Shown: in pieces, positions 44,986 to 55,629 of the stretch
How the letters are laid out: each line of letters begins with the position of its first letter
Position numbering within the stretch: position 1 is the stretch's first letter
From: Lactuca virosa
Lineage: Eukaryota; Streptophyta; Magnoliopsida; Asterales; Asteraceae
Direction: 5' to 3'
Assembly (NCBI GenBank): GCA_928212115.1
Contig: CAKMRJ010000001.1
Location: 189,159,478 to 189,223,477 of the forward strand
Length of the DNA stretch: 64,000 nucleotides
Position numbers and translations under genes: made by a program
Notes under the pieces: model-generated
Database searches by the model: none
What the model saw: only the letters and a program-made list of their open reading frames with translations
What the model was told of the DNA's origin: nothing

Positions 44986-45373
44986 TGTAAGGTCCAAATA
45001 AGGATCTTTACCGGTAGTTGCACAACAATCAATCACAAAATAAGAGTAAGATGAAAGAAATCAAGCTTGCACACGATTATATTGAGAAAATCGTCTGGTA
45101 CAACTCGATAGGACTTCTTTGGCATCAACAACCACTAAAAGACTAACACCTCCTCTATATATACAAGACACGATCAAGACACAACCGAAAACTGGGTTTG
45201 CGACCGTAAACTGAGTTTACGGTCGTAAACGTGTTTACGGCCGTAAACACAGTTTACGGTCGTAAACACACAGAAAGTTCAACAGACACCAAACAACCCG
45301 TATACACTATAACAGACTCATTCTGAACAAAAAACAGTGAAAGCCTAGACCAAACCATTTCCAGGGTCCTTCA
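44986..45373 (-). repeat. S2 5' LTR (388 bp)
   Basis: TGAAGGACCC...GGACCTTACA on the minus strand, with a TATATATAG box (near 45157-45165) and a palindrome array at 45195-45280. It has one 19-bp palindrome unit fewer than copy B. Confidence 0.95.
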
Positions 45374-45378
45374 TAAGA

Positions 45379-46199
45379 TTGAGAATTATTATAAAAATGT
45401 TATTACTTACATAGATTCATTATACTTATTAATGAGATGAGGTTTGCCCTATCCTACCCGTTCGGCTAACGACCTTCCACCAGTCAAGCAAGCGGTGGGT
45501 GTGAATGTACACCCATTAAGCGCCATTTTATAGGCAGCAACCTTATACCCACCTTATAGACCGGCTTCGTGAATGAGGCCTACTAACGGTAAGACTAGCC
45601 ATTTTAAATTATACATATATATATATATTAAGCTTGTAATAATAAATAGTATAGAGTTGAATTTTAAACTTGTAAATTCTAGGGATTGAATTTAAATTAT
45701 CCAAATTAAACATTAATCAAATATAAAATTTCAAAGCTTGAGGACAAGTTTAGAATTTTTCAAAACATAAGGATCAAATAGCAAATAATATAAATCAACT
45801 AATTAGATTATCTCAATTTGATCTTATTTAGAATTACTTGCAAGACAATTTACCAATTCAATTCAAATATCAATTATAATCATATAAGGAAATTATTATT
45901 TAACTAATTGACAATTATCTTTTATTTGGTCAAGAATATACTCATATATATGATTAAAATGGATTTTAATGACCCAAAACAGTTAAGGCAAGTATCCTCA
46001 AGTAAAACAGCAAGAAATCCCGAAACTTCCTCCTTCTGACGCTCGAACTCGCCGAGTACCTCTATGGACTCGCCGAGTTGGAGCTACTCGCCGAGTCCAC
46101 AGTGGAACTCGCCGAGTTCATCAGGCAGTCTCACAAAAATCGAATTTTTCAAGCAACAAGCAATCAACCAATGCAACAATTCAATAGAAATCAATCAAA
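45379..46199 (-). other. C1 leader, PBS-proximal part
   Basis: Remainder of the C1 leader beyond the S2 insertion. AT-rich in the middle; 46027-46111 holds four ACTCGCCGAGT palindromes, the same motif as in the solo LTR at 13629-15712. No ORF. Confidence 0.7.
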
Positions 46200-46211
46200 G
46201 CTCTGATACCA
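46200..46211 (-). other. C1 primer-binding site (tRNA-iMet)
   Basis: Minus strand TGGTATCAGAGC, one base from the LTR. Confidence 0.9.
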
Positions 46212-46212
46212 C

Positions 46213-46980
46213 TGATGGGTTTGAGCCATAAGAACTTTCCTAGTGCACATGCAAACCCTAATGCTTGGTCTAGTTTCTCTAATTGAACTGCATTGTATCC
46301 AAGACTTACAATACTAGATCTAATGTAAACAATTGAATCTAATCATATGAAATCAGATCTAAAAGAATACCTTGAATTACTTGCTTGATACTTCTTCTTC
46401 TTGGAGCTTAGAGTCACAATTGTCACTCCTCTAATGGCTTACAAACACCAAATAGCAAGAAGATGATCTTGAGAGAGATAGGAGGGAGAGAAATCGGCCC
46501 TAGGGTTTCTTGCTTGCATGAGTGCCGATTTCCCCACCCCAAGGGATCTATTTATACTATGAGCTACTAGGGTTTCACCTTTAACCCTAATTGAATGACT
46601 TAGGCCCTAAGCAATCCAGATCCTTCGATAATAGGCTGGACGAGTTTATGGTATCCAAACCCTAAAATTCGTCCACCTCATATCCATAAGGATACATAGC
46701 CTAAAATACAACTATCACACATTTGACAGTTTATGCCCCTTTATTCAATTAACCTCTTTAAGTCACCAAATTAATTCTCAATTAATATATGACTTATATT
46801 AATTAAATAACAATTATTATTTCTTTAATATATTATCTCATAATATATTAACAATAATATCTCTTCTCTCTAACAAATCATCCTGTCAAGTTGCTATGGT
46901 GAAGGCAACCCAAAAGGACCATGCACAACCGGGTCAAGTACTTACCAAATATAGTTACAACCTTAGACACTAATCCAACA
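46213..46980 (-). repeat. C1 5' LTR (768 bp)
   Basis: Nearly identical to 19028-19805. Most differences are single-base losses in this copy (for example ggatctagg versus ggtctag near 46268). Confidence 0.95.
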
Positions 46981-46985
46981 AACAC

Positions 46986-47284
46986 GGACCCAACACAACC
47001 ACGTGTTGTTATATTCTTTATGATATGATTTATGTGGTATCTTGGGCAAGCTCACTAAGCTTTGTGCTTAGAGTTATGATTATGGTTTTAGGTACTTCCG
47101 ATACCGATACAAAAGGGAAGGGCCCAACGTGATGGCACAACATCCCCCTCATGTTTTCACACTTTTGATTACTTTTATTATGACGTTTTGTATTAGTTTG
47201 TATCATGGTTGTTTATGAGATATATGATGTATGGAATTAATGATTTAAATAATAAAAAAATTATCACTGTTTTAAGGCGTTACA
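46986..47284 (+). repeat. G2 5' LTR, right part
   Basis: Continues the LTR interrupted at 19027; contains the gggcaagctcactaagctttg block also seen in G1 and ends GGCGTTACA. Confidence 0.85.
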
Positions 47285-47300
47285 AGTTGGTATCAGAGCC
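47285..47300 (+). other. G2 primer-binding site (tRNA-iMet)
   Basis: AGTTGGTATCAGAGCC directly after the LTR. Confidence 0.9.
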
Positions 47301-48702
47301 TTTGTTTGAGGGATTCATGCACATTTTCGAGTGTGTTGGAACTCAAAATGAGGATATGATAATTTTTTCAATAGAAAATTGAATTTCAAAAAGATTTTTA
47401 CAAAATAAAAAGGGGGTGCGATGCATGCAATCAGTCGGGCTCAAGTAAGTGATTTCCAAAATACCCATACCCATGTGTTATGATTAGTATGCATGATATG
47501 TGAATTGCATGCTAGAGTAGGACTACGAATATCTTCAGGAATCATATGATAGAATTTCCTGATTTATGTGACGCCTTATAGCCTAGGAGAATTGGATTCT
47601 ATGTGTTACTTGGGATTGATATCAACTTAGTTAATTGCTAAGTGTATGCGTTAAAAGTTGTATACAATTAGGATCATATAGATTGGTGAGTCTAGAATAG
47701 AAACCCACGTATTCACTAACTAGGGTCGGTTCTAGAAAAAAACCGTGTTAAACTAGAAAAATAACCGATTCAGCATGTATAAGAACTAATGGTGAGGGGA
47801 CCAAGTCCAAACCGATCATTCCTTCAAAAAAAATTCTAACTAAAATAAATTTAAATTTAGAGTAAAACCGGTTTGTTAAATTCATTGTTATTATAACTGA
47901 AATAATACAATAAAAAATAATAATATAATAATTATCAATGAAAGACATCCTATTCTCCTAAATGGACTTGCGAAATAAAATGGCAAAGCCCATTCTTCAT
48001 AAACAATTTCAATCTAACCTAACTATCTTTTATAGATCGTCGTTCCAGTTCCACTGCTTCTCATGTGTTTCAAGTTTCAACAACTGACTTCTTTGTTCTT
48101 TTTTACCAACCCAAAAATCCCTCTCCGTGACTCTCTCTCTCTTTTCCTTCCTTTTCTTTGTAATGTATCTCCTTCAAAAATTTAAAGGTAGTTCCGAAAT
48201 ATTTTGGTATATAATTTCTATTATTATTTATAAAATTAGGTGGGTCATGTGAACCACCTTAGACCTACATAAACTTGACCCTGATTATATAGCCCTAGAA
48301 TGAGCGATTTAGCCTCATTTCCCGTTCCTTGTTTGGTTGTGGATTTAGGGTAGAATCATTAATTCACGGTCTATATGATCCCATTTTGTGTATAACTTGC
48401 ATTCATAAGGAAACCAGTAGTGTTGGTTGAGATTCTTAGTATTGCAGAGGCGGTCGAATGAGAATTCCTAGGAAAGCCTAGGAGATGCCATAGTAGGATT
48501 TGTATGCAATTTAGCATAAGATTGGTGTTTAGATTTAGTGTGGTGACTTGGTGACTGTAGAGGAGTAATGGGTCTTGTACTAATGAAAGAACAAGATCTG
48601 TACTCAAGGAAAGGACCGTCTTGAAGATTCTAAGGGGGCATGTAGAGTGGAAGTTTCCTTGAGTTTATACTGATCGTTTATTTGTTTGTATTTCAGTTGA
48701 GT
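47301..48702 (+). other. G2 5' leader
   Basis: 1.4 kb of AT-rich, non-coding leader. The stretch from about 47745 to 48290 is more AT-rich and has splice-like CT tracts, so it may be a small foreign insertion, but I see no TIR or TSD. Confidence 0.5.
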
Positions 48703-49590
48703 ATGGTGACCACTCAAGGATGAGCTTTTGGATTTGGTTTTGGCTCTGGTGCCGAACTGCTGGATGAGCGATTACGCAAGTTCATCACATCAGAGATTAC
48801 ATTAGGTATCATGGAGGCCACCCCTATGATTTTCGGTACTGTCAAAGAAGGGATTATGGTGCTTATAGATGAGCGACTCGGGGCCCTTTGGACAAAGATT
48901 GTTATGGGGCAGATACGAGCGCGGACTCCCTTATTTGGAGAGTTCAAGGCCTGTGGAGCTTATAGTTCTTTGGGGCTAAGGACCCCATCACTAACTACCG
49001 CTGGATCGCTGAAACGTAGAATGCTCAACAGATAAGTTTTTGCCCTGAGGGGGAAAAAGTAGGGTTTGCATCCTGCCTTCTAAGAGACAGAGCATGTGAC
49101 TAGTAGGATGAATTCGATCGAGCTTTGGGATCTACGAAGGTGGTGGCCATGACTTGGGAGGAGTTTGTCACAAGATTCGAGGATGATTTTGCATCAGTGA
49201 TGGAGGTGTAGCAGCTGGTGAGTGAGTTTCAGGACCTTCGCTAGGCTACTATGACTGTGGTGGAGATCACCACCAAGTTTCTTAAGAGGGATCTATTGAT
49301 ACTGCAATATGCGGTGGATGAGGATATTAAGAAGATGAGATATCATGACATGTTGAGGGATGACATCAGAGAGTTTGTGAGCTTTTCGGGGTGCAAGACC
49401 CAAAATGATATGATCTAGAGGTCCGTGAGTGGGAGATTGAGCTGGAGCTTCGGACGAAGCGCATGCCAAAGCAGGTACAAACAACAATGGACCAGGTAAA
49501 GAAGCCCACGACTTTTGATTCATATATTAGGGGCCAATAGTGTTGGAGCCGTTGCGGCCAGTGCAGCAAGCTGCACGATGAGGCATATCG
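48703..49590 (+). pseudogene. gag: G2 Gag (decayed)
   Basis: Begins MVTTQ then stops after six codons; the following frames read LRKFITSEITLGIMEATP, VGQIRARTP-like, FGEFKACGA, MTWEEFVTRFEDDF and MRYHDMLRDDIREFVSF, the usual blocks of plant Tekay/Del Gag in the right order. At least five stops or frameshifts (48718, 49033 and around 49105, 49210 and 49245). Confidence 0.85.
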
Positions 49591-49592
49591 AG

Positions 49593-50020
49593 CAATGGGT
49601 TTAGGTTGTTATAGATATGGACTGACTGGTCATATGAGTAGGTATTGCCCTCGGAGTGCACTGATTTGCTTTCACTGCAACCAGACAGACCATAAAAAGG
49701 CCAGTTGTCCAAGGTTGTCAGGAGGGGCAGTGGCAACACCTGGACTAGCCACCTTGACGATTATCGATGACCGCCAGGTCAAGGTGGACGCACCTGTAGT
49801 GAAGAGCATGACATTTCAGTTGAAGACTAAGGAGGCGAGGGTAGTACCTGATGTAGTTGTGGGTATGTCTCCTTATCTTATTTATTATTATTTTCTTTGT
49901 TTATGCTTATGTTTCTTCTGATAATGTATAGGGACTTTCTTAGTCAATGACTGCTCATGTTCTGTTTGATTCGGGTGCTACCCGATCTTTTTGTATCTCT
50001 TGCACTTAGCAAGAAGTTTA
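49593..50020 (+). pseudogene. G2 zinc knuckles and protease
   Basis: Two CCHC units at 49605-49710. The first reads CYRYGLTGHMSRYC, with its second Cys replaced by Tyr; the second, CFHCNQTDHKKASC, keeps all ligands. The aspartic protease core VLFDSGATRSFCIS is at 49953-49994 in a different frame. Arrangement normal for gypsy, but broken. Confidence 0.8.
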
Positions 50021-50319
50021 GTGATGCTCCTAGGATTTTGAATTATCCATAGAAGGTAGAGATTTCTGATGACCGCTCAGTGAGTGCTCCGAGGGTTCAT
50101 CGAGGGTGTGTCCTGAATCTGCTCAGCGAGAGATATTTAATTGATTTGGTTTTGATTTTGTTGCAAGGGTCGAAGGTTATTATAAGGATGAATTGGTTGG
50201 GTCATAATGGATCCATCATTGATTATGAGAACCAGCTAGTGAGATTTTGAAACCCAAGTGGGGTAGAACTAATTATTCAGGGTGAGGGTGCTCAGAACGG
50301 ACCGACTCTCTATTCAGCC

Positions 50320-50755
50320 GTGAGGGCTAAGAGATATATTGAACATGGTTGTTCTGGATTTTTGGCCTATGTGGCTGGTTCTCGATTTAGGGGCATGGCG
50401 ACTGTGAGTGATGTGCGCATTGTTAGGGATTTTCCTAACGTATTTCCTGATGATTTTCCTGGAGTCCCCCCCAAGAGGAAGGTTGAGTTTCGTATTAATT
50501 TAGTTTCTGGTGCGGCCCCGATAGCCAAAGCACAATATCGATTAGCACCGCCGGAGATGTAGGAGTTGTCTACACATTTTCAGGAGCTGCTAGAAAAGGG
50601 GTTTATCAGACCGAGTAGTTTATCATGGAGAGCACCGATCCTGTTCGTGAAAACAAATAACAGTTCTCACAGGTTGTGCATTTACTACCAGGAGTTGCCA
50701 AGATTGAGGCCGTGATGAGGTGGTAGGTTCCTAAGATCCCATCAGAGATTTGGAT
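50320..50755 (+). pseudogene. pol: G2 reverse transcriptase, palm deleted
   Basis: VRDFPNVFPDDFPGVPPKRK through YRLAPPEM, a stop, then EKGFIRPSSLSWRAPILFVK and a degraded RLCIYYQELP. After about 50700 the frame jumps straight to sequence normally found at the RT/RNase H junction, so the palm with the YVDD active site is missing (an internal deletion of a few hundred bases). Confidence 0.85.
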
Positions 50756-51387
50756 TTTTGTAGGTCTCACGGGTTACTCTCTGAAATTTATCCAAAATTT
50801 CTCCAAGATTGTTTTGCTTTTTACCCGCTTAACGAAGAAGAATGTTACTTTTCGGTGGGGGCCCGATCAAAAGTCAGCTTTTGAGATGTTGAGATAGAGA
50901 TTATGCGAGGCCCCAATTATCACTCTTCTCGACGGGCATGGATGATTTTGTAGTTTATTGTGATGCGTCTATCTCAGGTTTGGAAGCTATCCTCATGCAC
51001 ATAGGACATGTGATTTCTTATGCTCCAAGGCAGATGAAGCCTCATGAGTCGAATTACCCTATACACGATTTAGAATTGGGGACTGTAGTTTTTGCTCTCA
51101 AGATTTTTAGGCACTATTTGTATCGGGTTAGGTATACTATCTACACTAGCCAGAAGAGCCTAAGATACCTCATGGATCAGCCAAACTTGAACATGAGGCA
51201 ACAGAGATGGTTGGACATGGTGAATGATTATGATTGTGAGATCCTATACCACCCCAGAAAGGCTAATGTTGCAATCAACGCCTTGAGCCGCAAGGTAGTG
51301 AGTGCACATATGGGATATATTTGTGTAAGGATTGTTATTGTTTCATCTCTTTTAGACATGTTCAAGAAGGCTCAGTGGATGGATTAA
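50756..51387 (+). pseudogene. pol: G2 RNase H
   Basis: 50860-50930 covers the RT-RNase H connection in broken frames. The frame from 50938 reads DDFVVYCDASISGLEAILMH, ESNYPIHDLELGTVVFALKI and QRWLDMVNDYDCEILYHPRK, ending in NALSRK, a canonical gypsy RNase H with its first Asp and Glu. A stop follows at 51385. Confidence 0.85.
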
Positions 51388-52157
51388 AGAAGGAAATAGG
51401 AAGGTGGAGCTAATCAGGGGTCAGATTCCTTTGTTCATCCGAGATGGTCGGAGTTTTTGACCCAGTGTGAGAGCTTTTGGGTCCTGACTATTAGTGGGGT
51501 TCGGCAGACAGTGATAGAAGAGGCTCATTAGTTGATGTTTTCGATCCATCCAGGGGCCACAAAGATGTATAGGGATCGGAAGTTGAGCTATTGTTGGCCC
51601 TGTATGAAAAGGGATCTTTGAAAATGGAGATAGCATGGTTTGTGTAACGGTGCTTGACTTACTGGAAAGTCAAGGCCGAACATCAGAGACCCCACGATAA
51701 GATGCATTTTTTTCCCATTCCCATATGGAAATGGGAGGAGATCACCATGGATTTTATCATAAAGTTTCCAAGGACGAAACATGGGGTGGATTCTATCTGG
51801 GTCATTGTTGATAGGCTGAACAAGAGTGCTCATTTTATTCCGATTTCCGAGAGTATATCAGCCAAGAAGCTGGCCGGCATTTACATTCGGGAGGTGGTGG
51901 TTCGACATAGAGTTCCTATTTCGATGGTTTCAGATCGAGACGTTCGTTTTACCTCAAGGTTTTGGAGGATGTTTCATGATGATTTGGGTACTCAGCTGTA
52001 TTTTAGTGCAGCATACCTTCCCAGACCGATGGAAAGAGTGAGTGGACAATTTAGACGCTATGCTCAGGGTGTATGTGCTATATTTTGGCAGGATTTGGGA
52101 TACTTATCTTCCATCGGTCGATTTCTCCTACAACAACAATTATCATGCCAGTATTAA
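51388..52157 (+). pseudogene. pol: G2 integrase
   Basis: The zinc-binding part is in broken frames up to 51650. The core follows: WEEITMDFIIKFPRT (first Asp), VIVDRLNKSAHFIPI, VPISMVSDRDVRFTSRFW (second Asp). The block around the catalytic Glu (normally Q-T-D-G-Q-S-E-R) is frameshifted and reads PRPMERVSGQF. Confidence 0.85.
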
Positions 52158-52784
52158 TCGACCACCTTTCGAGATGTTGTACGGTAGGAGGTGTAGGACC
52201 CAATTTTTTGGGGTGAGGTAGGGCATCGAGTCATGAGGAGTACTGAATTGGTGCTCAAGACCACTGAGTTAATACAACAGGTGCATGACAGGATGCAAAT
52301 CATGCAAAGTCGACAGAAGAGCCATGCTGACCAACGTCGTTTGGATCTCGAGTTTCAGGTGGGGGATTTGGTGCTTCCGAAGGTGTCACCATAGAAGGGT
52401 ATCATCCGATTTTCGAAGCGGGGGAAGCTAGGTCCCCGTTTTATTAATCCTTTAAGGATTATCACCCAGGTAGGCAAGGTTGCATACCGATTGGAGTTGC
52501 CCGATGAACTCAGTCAGATACACAACACTTTCCATGTATCTCAAGTACGAAAAGGGTTTAGCAGATGATTCTGCAGTGCTTCCCTTAGATGACATTCAGG
52601 TCGATGAGCGCCTGAATTATGTAAACGGACAAAGACTATGCGCAACAAAGTGGTGAACATGGTATAGGTGTAGTGATAGCACCGAAGGGATTATGAGTGG
52701 ACATGGGAGCCGAAGGGAAAGATGCATGAGCATTACCCCAATTTATTTGCGGAGACGAACTTTGAGGACGAATTCTGATTCTAG
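52158..52784 (+). pseudogene. pol: G2 integrase C-terminus and chromo-like tail
   Basis: Broken frames with RPPFEMLYGRRCRT, LKTTELIQQVHDRM, a LGPRFINPLRII segment, VAYRLELPDELSQIHNTFHV and the acidic LDDIQVDERLNY block that precedes the chromodomain-type tail. Several stops. Confidence 0.8.
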
Positions 52785-52848
52785 TCGGGGAGATTTGTAA
52801 CACCCGAATCCCGAGGTACTTTATATTTTTCAATTTTAGCATTTTAAG
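52785..52848 (+). repeat. G2 PPT and truncated 3' LTR
   Basis: PPT CGGGGAGATT then TGTAACACCCGAATCCCGAG from 52796. After 53 bases the match to the 5' LTR ends at ...cattttaag (52848), where another LTR-like sequence starts with TG. Confidence 0.85.
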
Positions 52849-53190
52849 TGTTGAAACCCATTTTAACGATCGGTGGATGCGGAATAAATAATATCTTGAG
52901 ATTTAACGAACATAAAATGAAGAACATATGATGAGAAATTCCATAGAACTAGAAAAGAGATAAAATATTACAATACAATAACATGGGTAGGAGAGAAAGC
53001 TCTCCCTTGGTGGGAGAGATCCCGCCACTTTCTCTCTCTCTCTAGAAAAGCTATATTGAGTACACTCTTGCTATTACAATGACCATTTCTCTCTTTATAT
53101 AGGAGAGAGAAAATACCAATAATACAATAAAGGGAAATAAAATAACCTAACTATCACTCCTTATTTGTAGAGCATTTTCATACTCCAATA
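52849..53190 (-). repeat. LTR-like sequence (possible copia, minus)
   Basis: Begins TGTTGAAACC exactly where the G2 LTR breaks, contains a tttatatagg box and ends near a ctccaataatctctccc block that resembles a reversed LTR/PPT junction (compare atccaacagtctcccac in C1). No second copy in the window, so the identity and right edge are uncertain. Confidence 0.5.
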
Positions 53191-54596
53191 ATCTCTCCCT
53201 AAATGCTCGCAAATGACGAGGGATACAATAAGTGATAAAAGGCTAAAATACAGTAATCCAATTAGCAAGTGTGGTAATAAAATGAAATAAAATGAGAACT
53301 AAATGCGGAAATGTCTCTGAAACTCTGAAGTGTTTGTGATGTCTGAAACTGGCCATGAATCTCTAAACAGTGAAGGTCTTCGGCTTCAAAGCACCACCAA
53401 TAAAGCTGAAAAATAAGATCTAAATCTTCAAGCTAGTCATAAGCACCATGAGCAAGTATAAGATCTAATAAAAGAAACACTTCAACTTCAAGAAGTTTGA
53501 AAAACATCTCTAGTTATCGAATCATAATACACCCAAAATTCTTCAAAGAATAATCTGCTAAAAACGTGAAGCATCCAAAAAATGAAGTCCGGATAATAAA
53601 TAATGTGAGTCCAAAGACATGGTCTAGTAATGCCGAAAATTTGATCGAAAGATAAAAAATAAGTGTCACGTCACATCGCTAAAATAATCTTCGTGTTCAA
53701 AATATCGCAAATCCAACCTTGAGAAGTCATAATATTTGAATCGGATGCAAACACAAAAAATCATCCTGTAGTGGAGTCTGAATAATAAATAATCTGGAAC
53801 CGGGAACCATCTAGTGAAGCCAAAAATTTGATTCGTGAAGACCAAAAATTAGTGCCACATCGCATCACAGAATAAATCATTGTCTTCAGAAGTCTTCAAA
53901 AATCCAAACTCAAACAATCATAAAAACCATATCCGGATGATATCATGATATTCTCTGCCTATTTATGATAACCAAAGACCAGATATCAAAAATAAATATA
54001 TCATCGGGATGGAGAGTGTCGGATACCAAGGGCTAAGAAGGCTCTCCCTAGATGTATGAAGGGTCTCGATAAGACACGAGAATGAGAGTAAAATAAATAC
54101 TCTACGGTCATATGTAGCTGGCGGATTCGGTCGCTGAAAACTGCTCGAACAAATACCATAGAAAGAATAATAACTCTGCGTGAGAAAATCTCTGTTGTGC
54201 TGAAAGAATACCAATATACCCAAAACTGCGGTGCCGGAACTCTCGAAGTGGTATTCAATAGAAAATAAAGTTTACATGCTCAAGATACATGATTCGTCAA
54301 CCGTAGATCAAGAACGACAAGTCATAAAAATCCCATAAAGTGAAGAATGCGAAACAACTTTGTTAATCAAGCGTCGTTGTGGTGCAAACATCACAAAGAA
54401 TAATATGAAGTCTGACTGCGGTATGGAGTAATTCTCATGGAAAGAATAAAATTCTTCCAATATAATCGGCATGAAGTAAACCAATGTGACTATCAAAGGT
54501 TGGGTTGTGGCAAAAATTGATATTAAAAAAAAATAATTGGTTTTAAAGAAAAATAATAAATGGTGTTAATAAAAAATAATTGGTGTAAAAAAATAA
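53191..54596. other. Degenerate repeat sequence, no gene
   Basis: AT-rich sequence without retroelement protein blocks; possibly the interior of the element started at 52849. It includes a two-copy tandem duplication at 53583-53950 and several attggtgttaataaaaaa-like repeats at 54520-54596 that continue beyond the Helitron at 59600. Minus-strand open stretches at 53963-54496 have no family support. Confidence 0.5.
53583..53950. repeat. Two-copy tandem duplication, period about 190 bp
   Basis: Copies begin near 53583 (gaagtccggataataaataat) and 53773 (ggagtctgaataataaataat). Both continue through a gccgaaaatttgat-like block and a gtgyca(c)rtcrcatc block. Old and diverged. Confidence 0.7.
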
Positions 54597-55629
54597 TCGT
54601 AAATATTATTAAAAGAGAACCTTTAGTTCCATACTTCAGAAATCAGGACCATTCATTGTATTTCAATCCTATACTCTTGACCATTAGATTAGTTGATGAT
54701 GTCATCATTTGAAAGCGGCCCCTTAATGATACTCATAAAATCAGAGAAACCTTAACCCTGATTAGCCTCTATTGTTGACACGGGCCATGCTTTCTCTGCC
54801 GACGAATAGCTTCCTAAGTTCGCTGGTTACTTCCAGCAAGTTAAAATATTTTTTTTTCCCTTCGCAAAGTTGTGGTTTGAATTCCCGATACTAATCTTGC
54901 CCCCGAAGACTTCTCTTCCCCTCTCTCTACAAGAACCCTAATCTTCTGTTTAGCTTAGCCGCATCCTTATATTATAATCAAGAATGAAGATCAAGGCTAG
55001 ATTTAGGTAAATTGAAGCACAAATGAAATATGGAGGGTGGATCTGGAAAAATAGTAAGTAAAAATCTTTTTTATATAGTCGCACCCCTATGCCCTCTCTA
55101 TGAACATCCACCGTCGATACCACTGCCATTAGCCATCTATAACCCCTCACCATCTCCTTCATCTTCCGACTCTCACGCTCTCATCAACTCTCGCAATCTG
55201 CTAAAACTGTTCGGATTTAAAGATTTTGCCTATCACATTCGCCTTTTTTCTTCTTCTTCTTGACGACCCATTCAAATTTTCACATATTTTGTATGTGGCT
55301 TGGTTGCAGGTTGATTGTTGATTGTTTCAGTTGGTTTTCCCCTTCCCATTTCACGTGTTCGTCATCTTGCAATCTCAAGTCTTTTACCAATTTATGTTTT
55401 TCAGCCCTAAATCGACTTATGGTCTCTGTTTCATTTTGATTTGTAGGTTTTTAAACCCAAGGCCAACGCTTTCAGACTTCCTCTTAGAAAGGTATTGATC
55501 AACGGTATGGTTCTTATGGTGTTTGATTTTACGTTTCCTTTTCCCTAAAAGCCCTTAAAACCATAATGCTCTTGTGCTGAAACTGTTGTGTGTGATCTGT
55601 ACTTCATCTAACTGTATTTTCGATTCTTT

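Larger units (their letters stand above)
25244..45373 (-). mobile_element. Sirevirus S2 (Ty1/copia, minus), 3' half present twice
   Basis: Outer LTRs at 44986-45373 and 25244-25648 with TSD TAAGA. Reading on the minus strand: 5' LTR, PBS, leader, gag (44541-41632), pol (41635-38183), spacer, env-like ORF (36039-33278), LTR copy B (33246-32841), a 13-N gap, then again the 3' two-thirds of pol (from 32811), spacer, env-like ORF (28445-25680), PPT and LTR copy A. One complete element would be about 12.5 kb (32841-45373). The two 3' halves differ mostly by single-base indels. Confidence 0.9.
19028..46980 (-). mobile_element. Ty1/copia element C1 (minus), hosting Sirevirus S2
   Basis: LTRs at 46213-46980 (5') and 19028-19805 (3'), PBS at 46200-46211, PPT at 19806-19819, gag-pol 20675-24691, TSD AACAC. 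The leader between PBS and gag is split by S2 (25244-45373). Not a Sirevirus: gag and Pol differ strongly and there is no third ORF. Exact copia lineage not assigned. Gag-pol has several frameshifts. The LTR pair differs mostly by single-base indels, so C1 is young or one copy is poorly sequenced. Confidence 0.9.
17682..52848 (+). mobile_element. Ty3/gypsy element G2, split by nested C1 and S2
   Basis: 5' LTR 17682-19027 continues at 46986-47284 (about 1,645 bp when joined). PBS at 47288, decayed gag-pol 48703-52780, PPT and the first 53 bases of the 3' LTR (52796-52848). The two LTR starts match (TGTAACACCCGGATCC versus TGTAACACCCGAATCC, both followed by gaggtactttatatttttcaatttt). The rest of the 3' LTR is replaced by another LTR-like sequence. 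Pol type is Tekay/Del-like. Confidence 0.85.

Noticed and set aside
47748..47948. Minus-strand ORF with a hydrophobic N-terminus in the G2 leader
   Set aside because: AT-rich leader sequence; the apparent membrane segment reflects TAT/ATT codons. No start context or homology.
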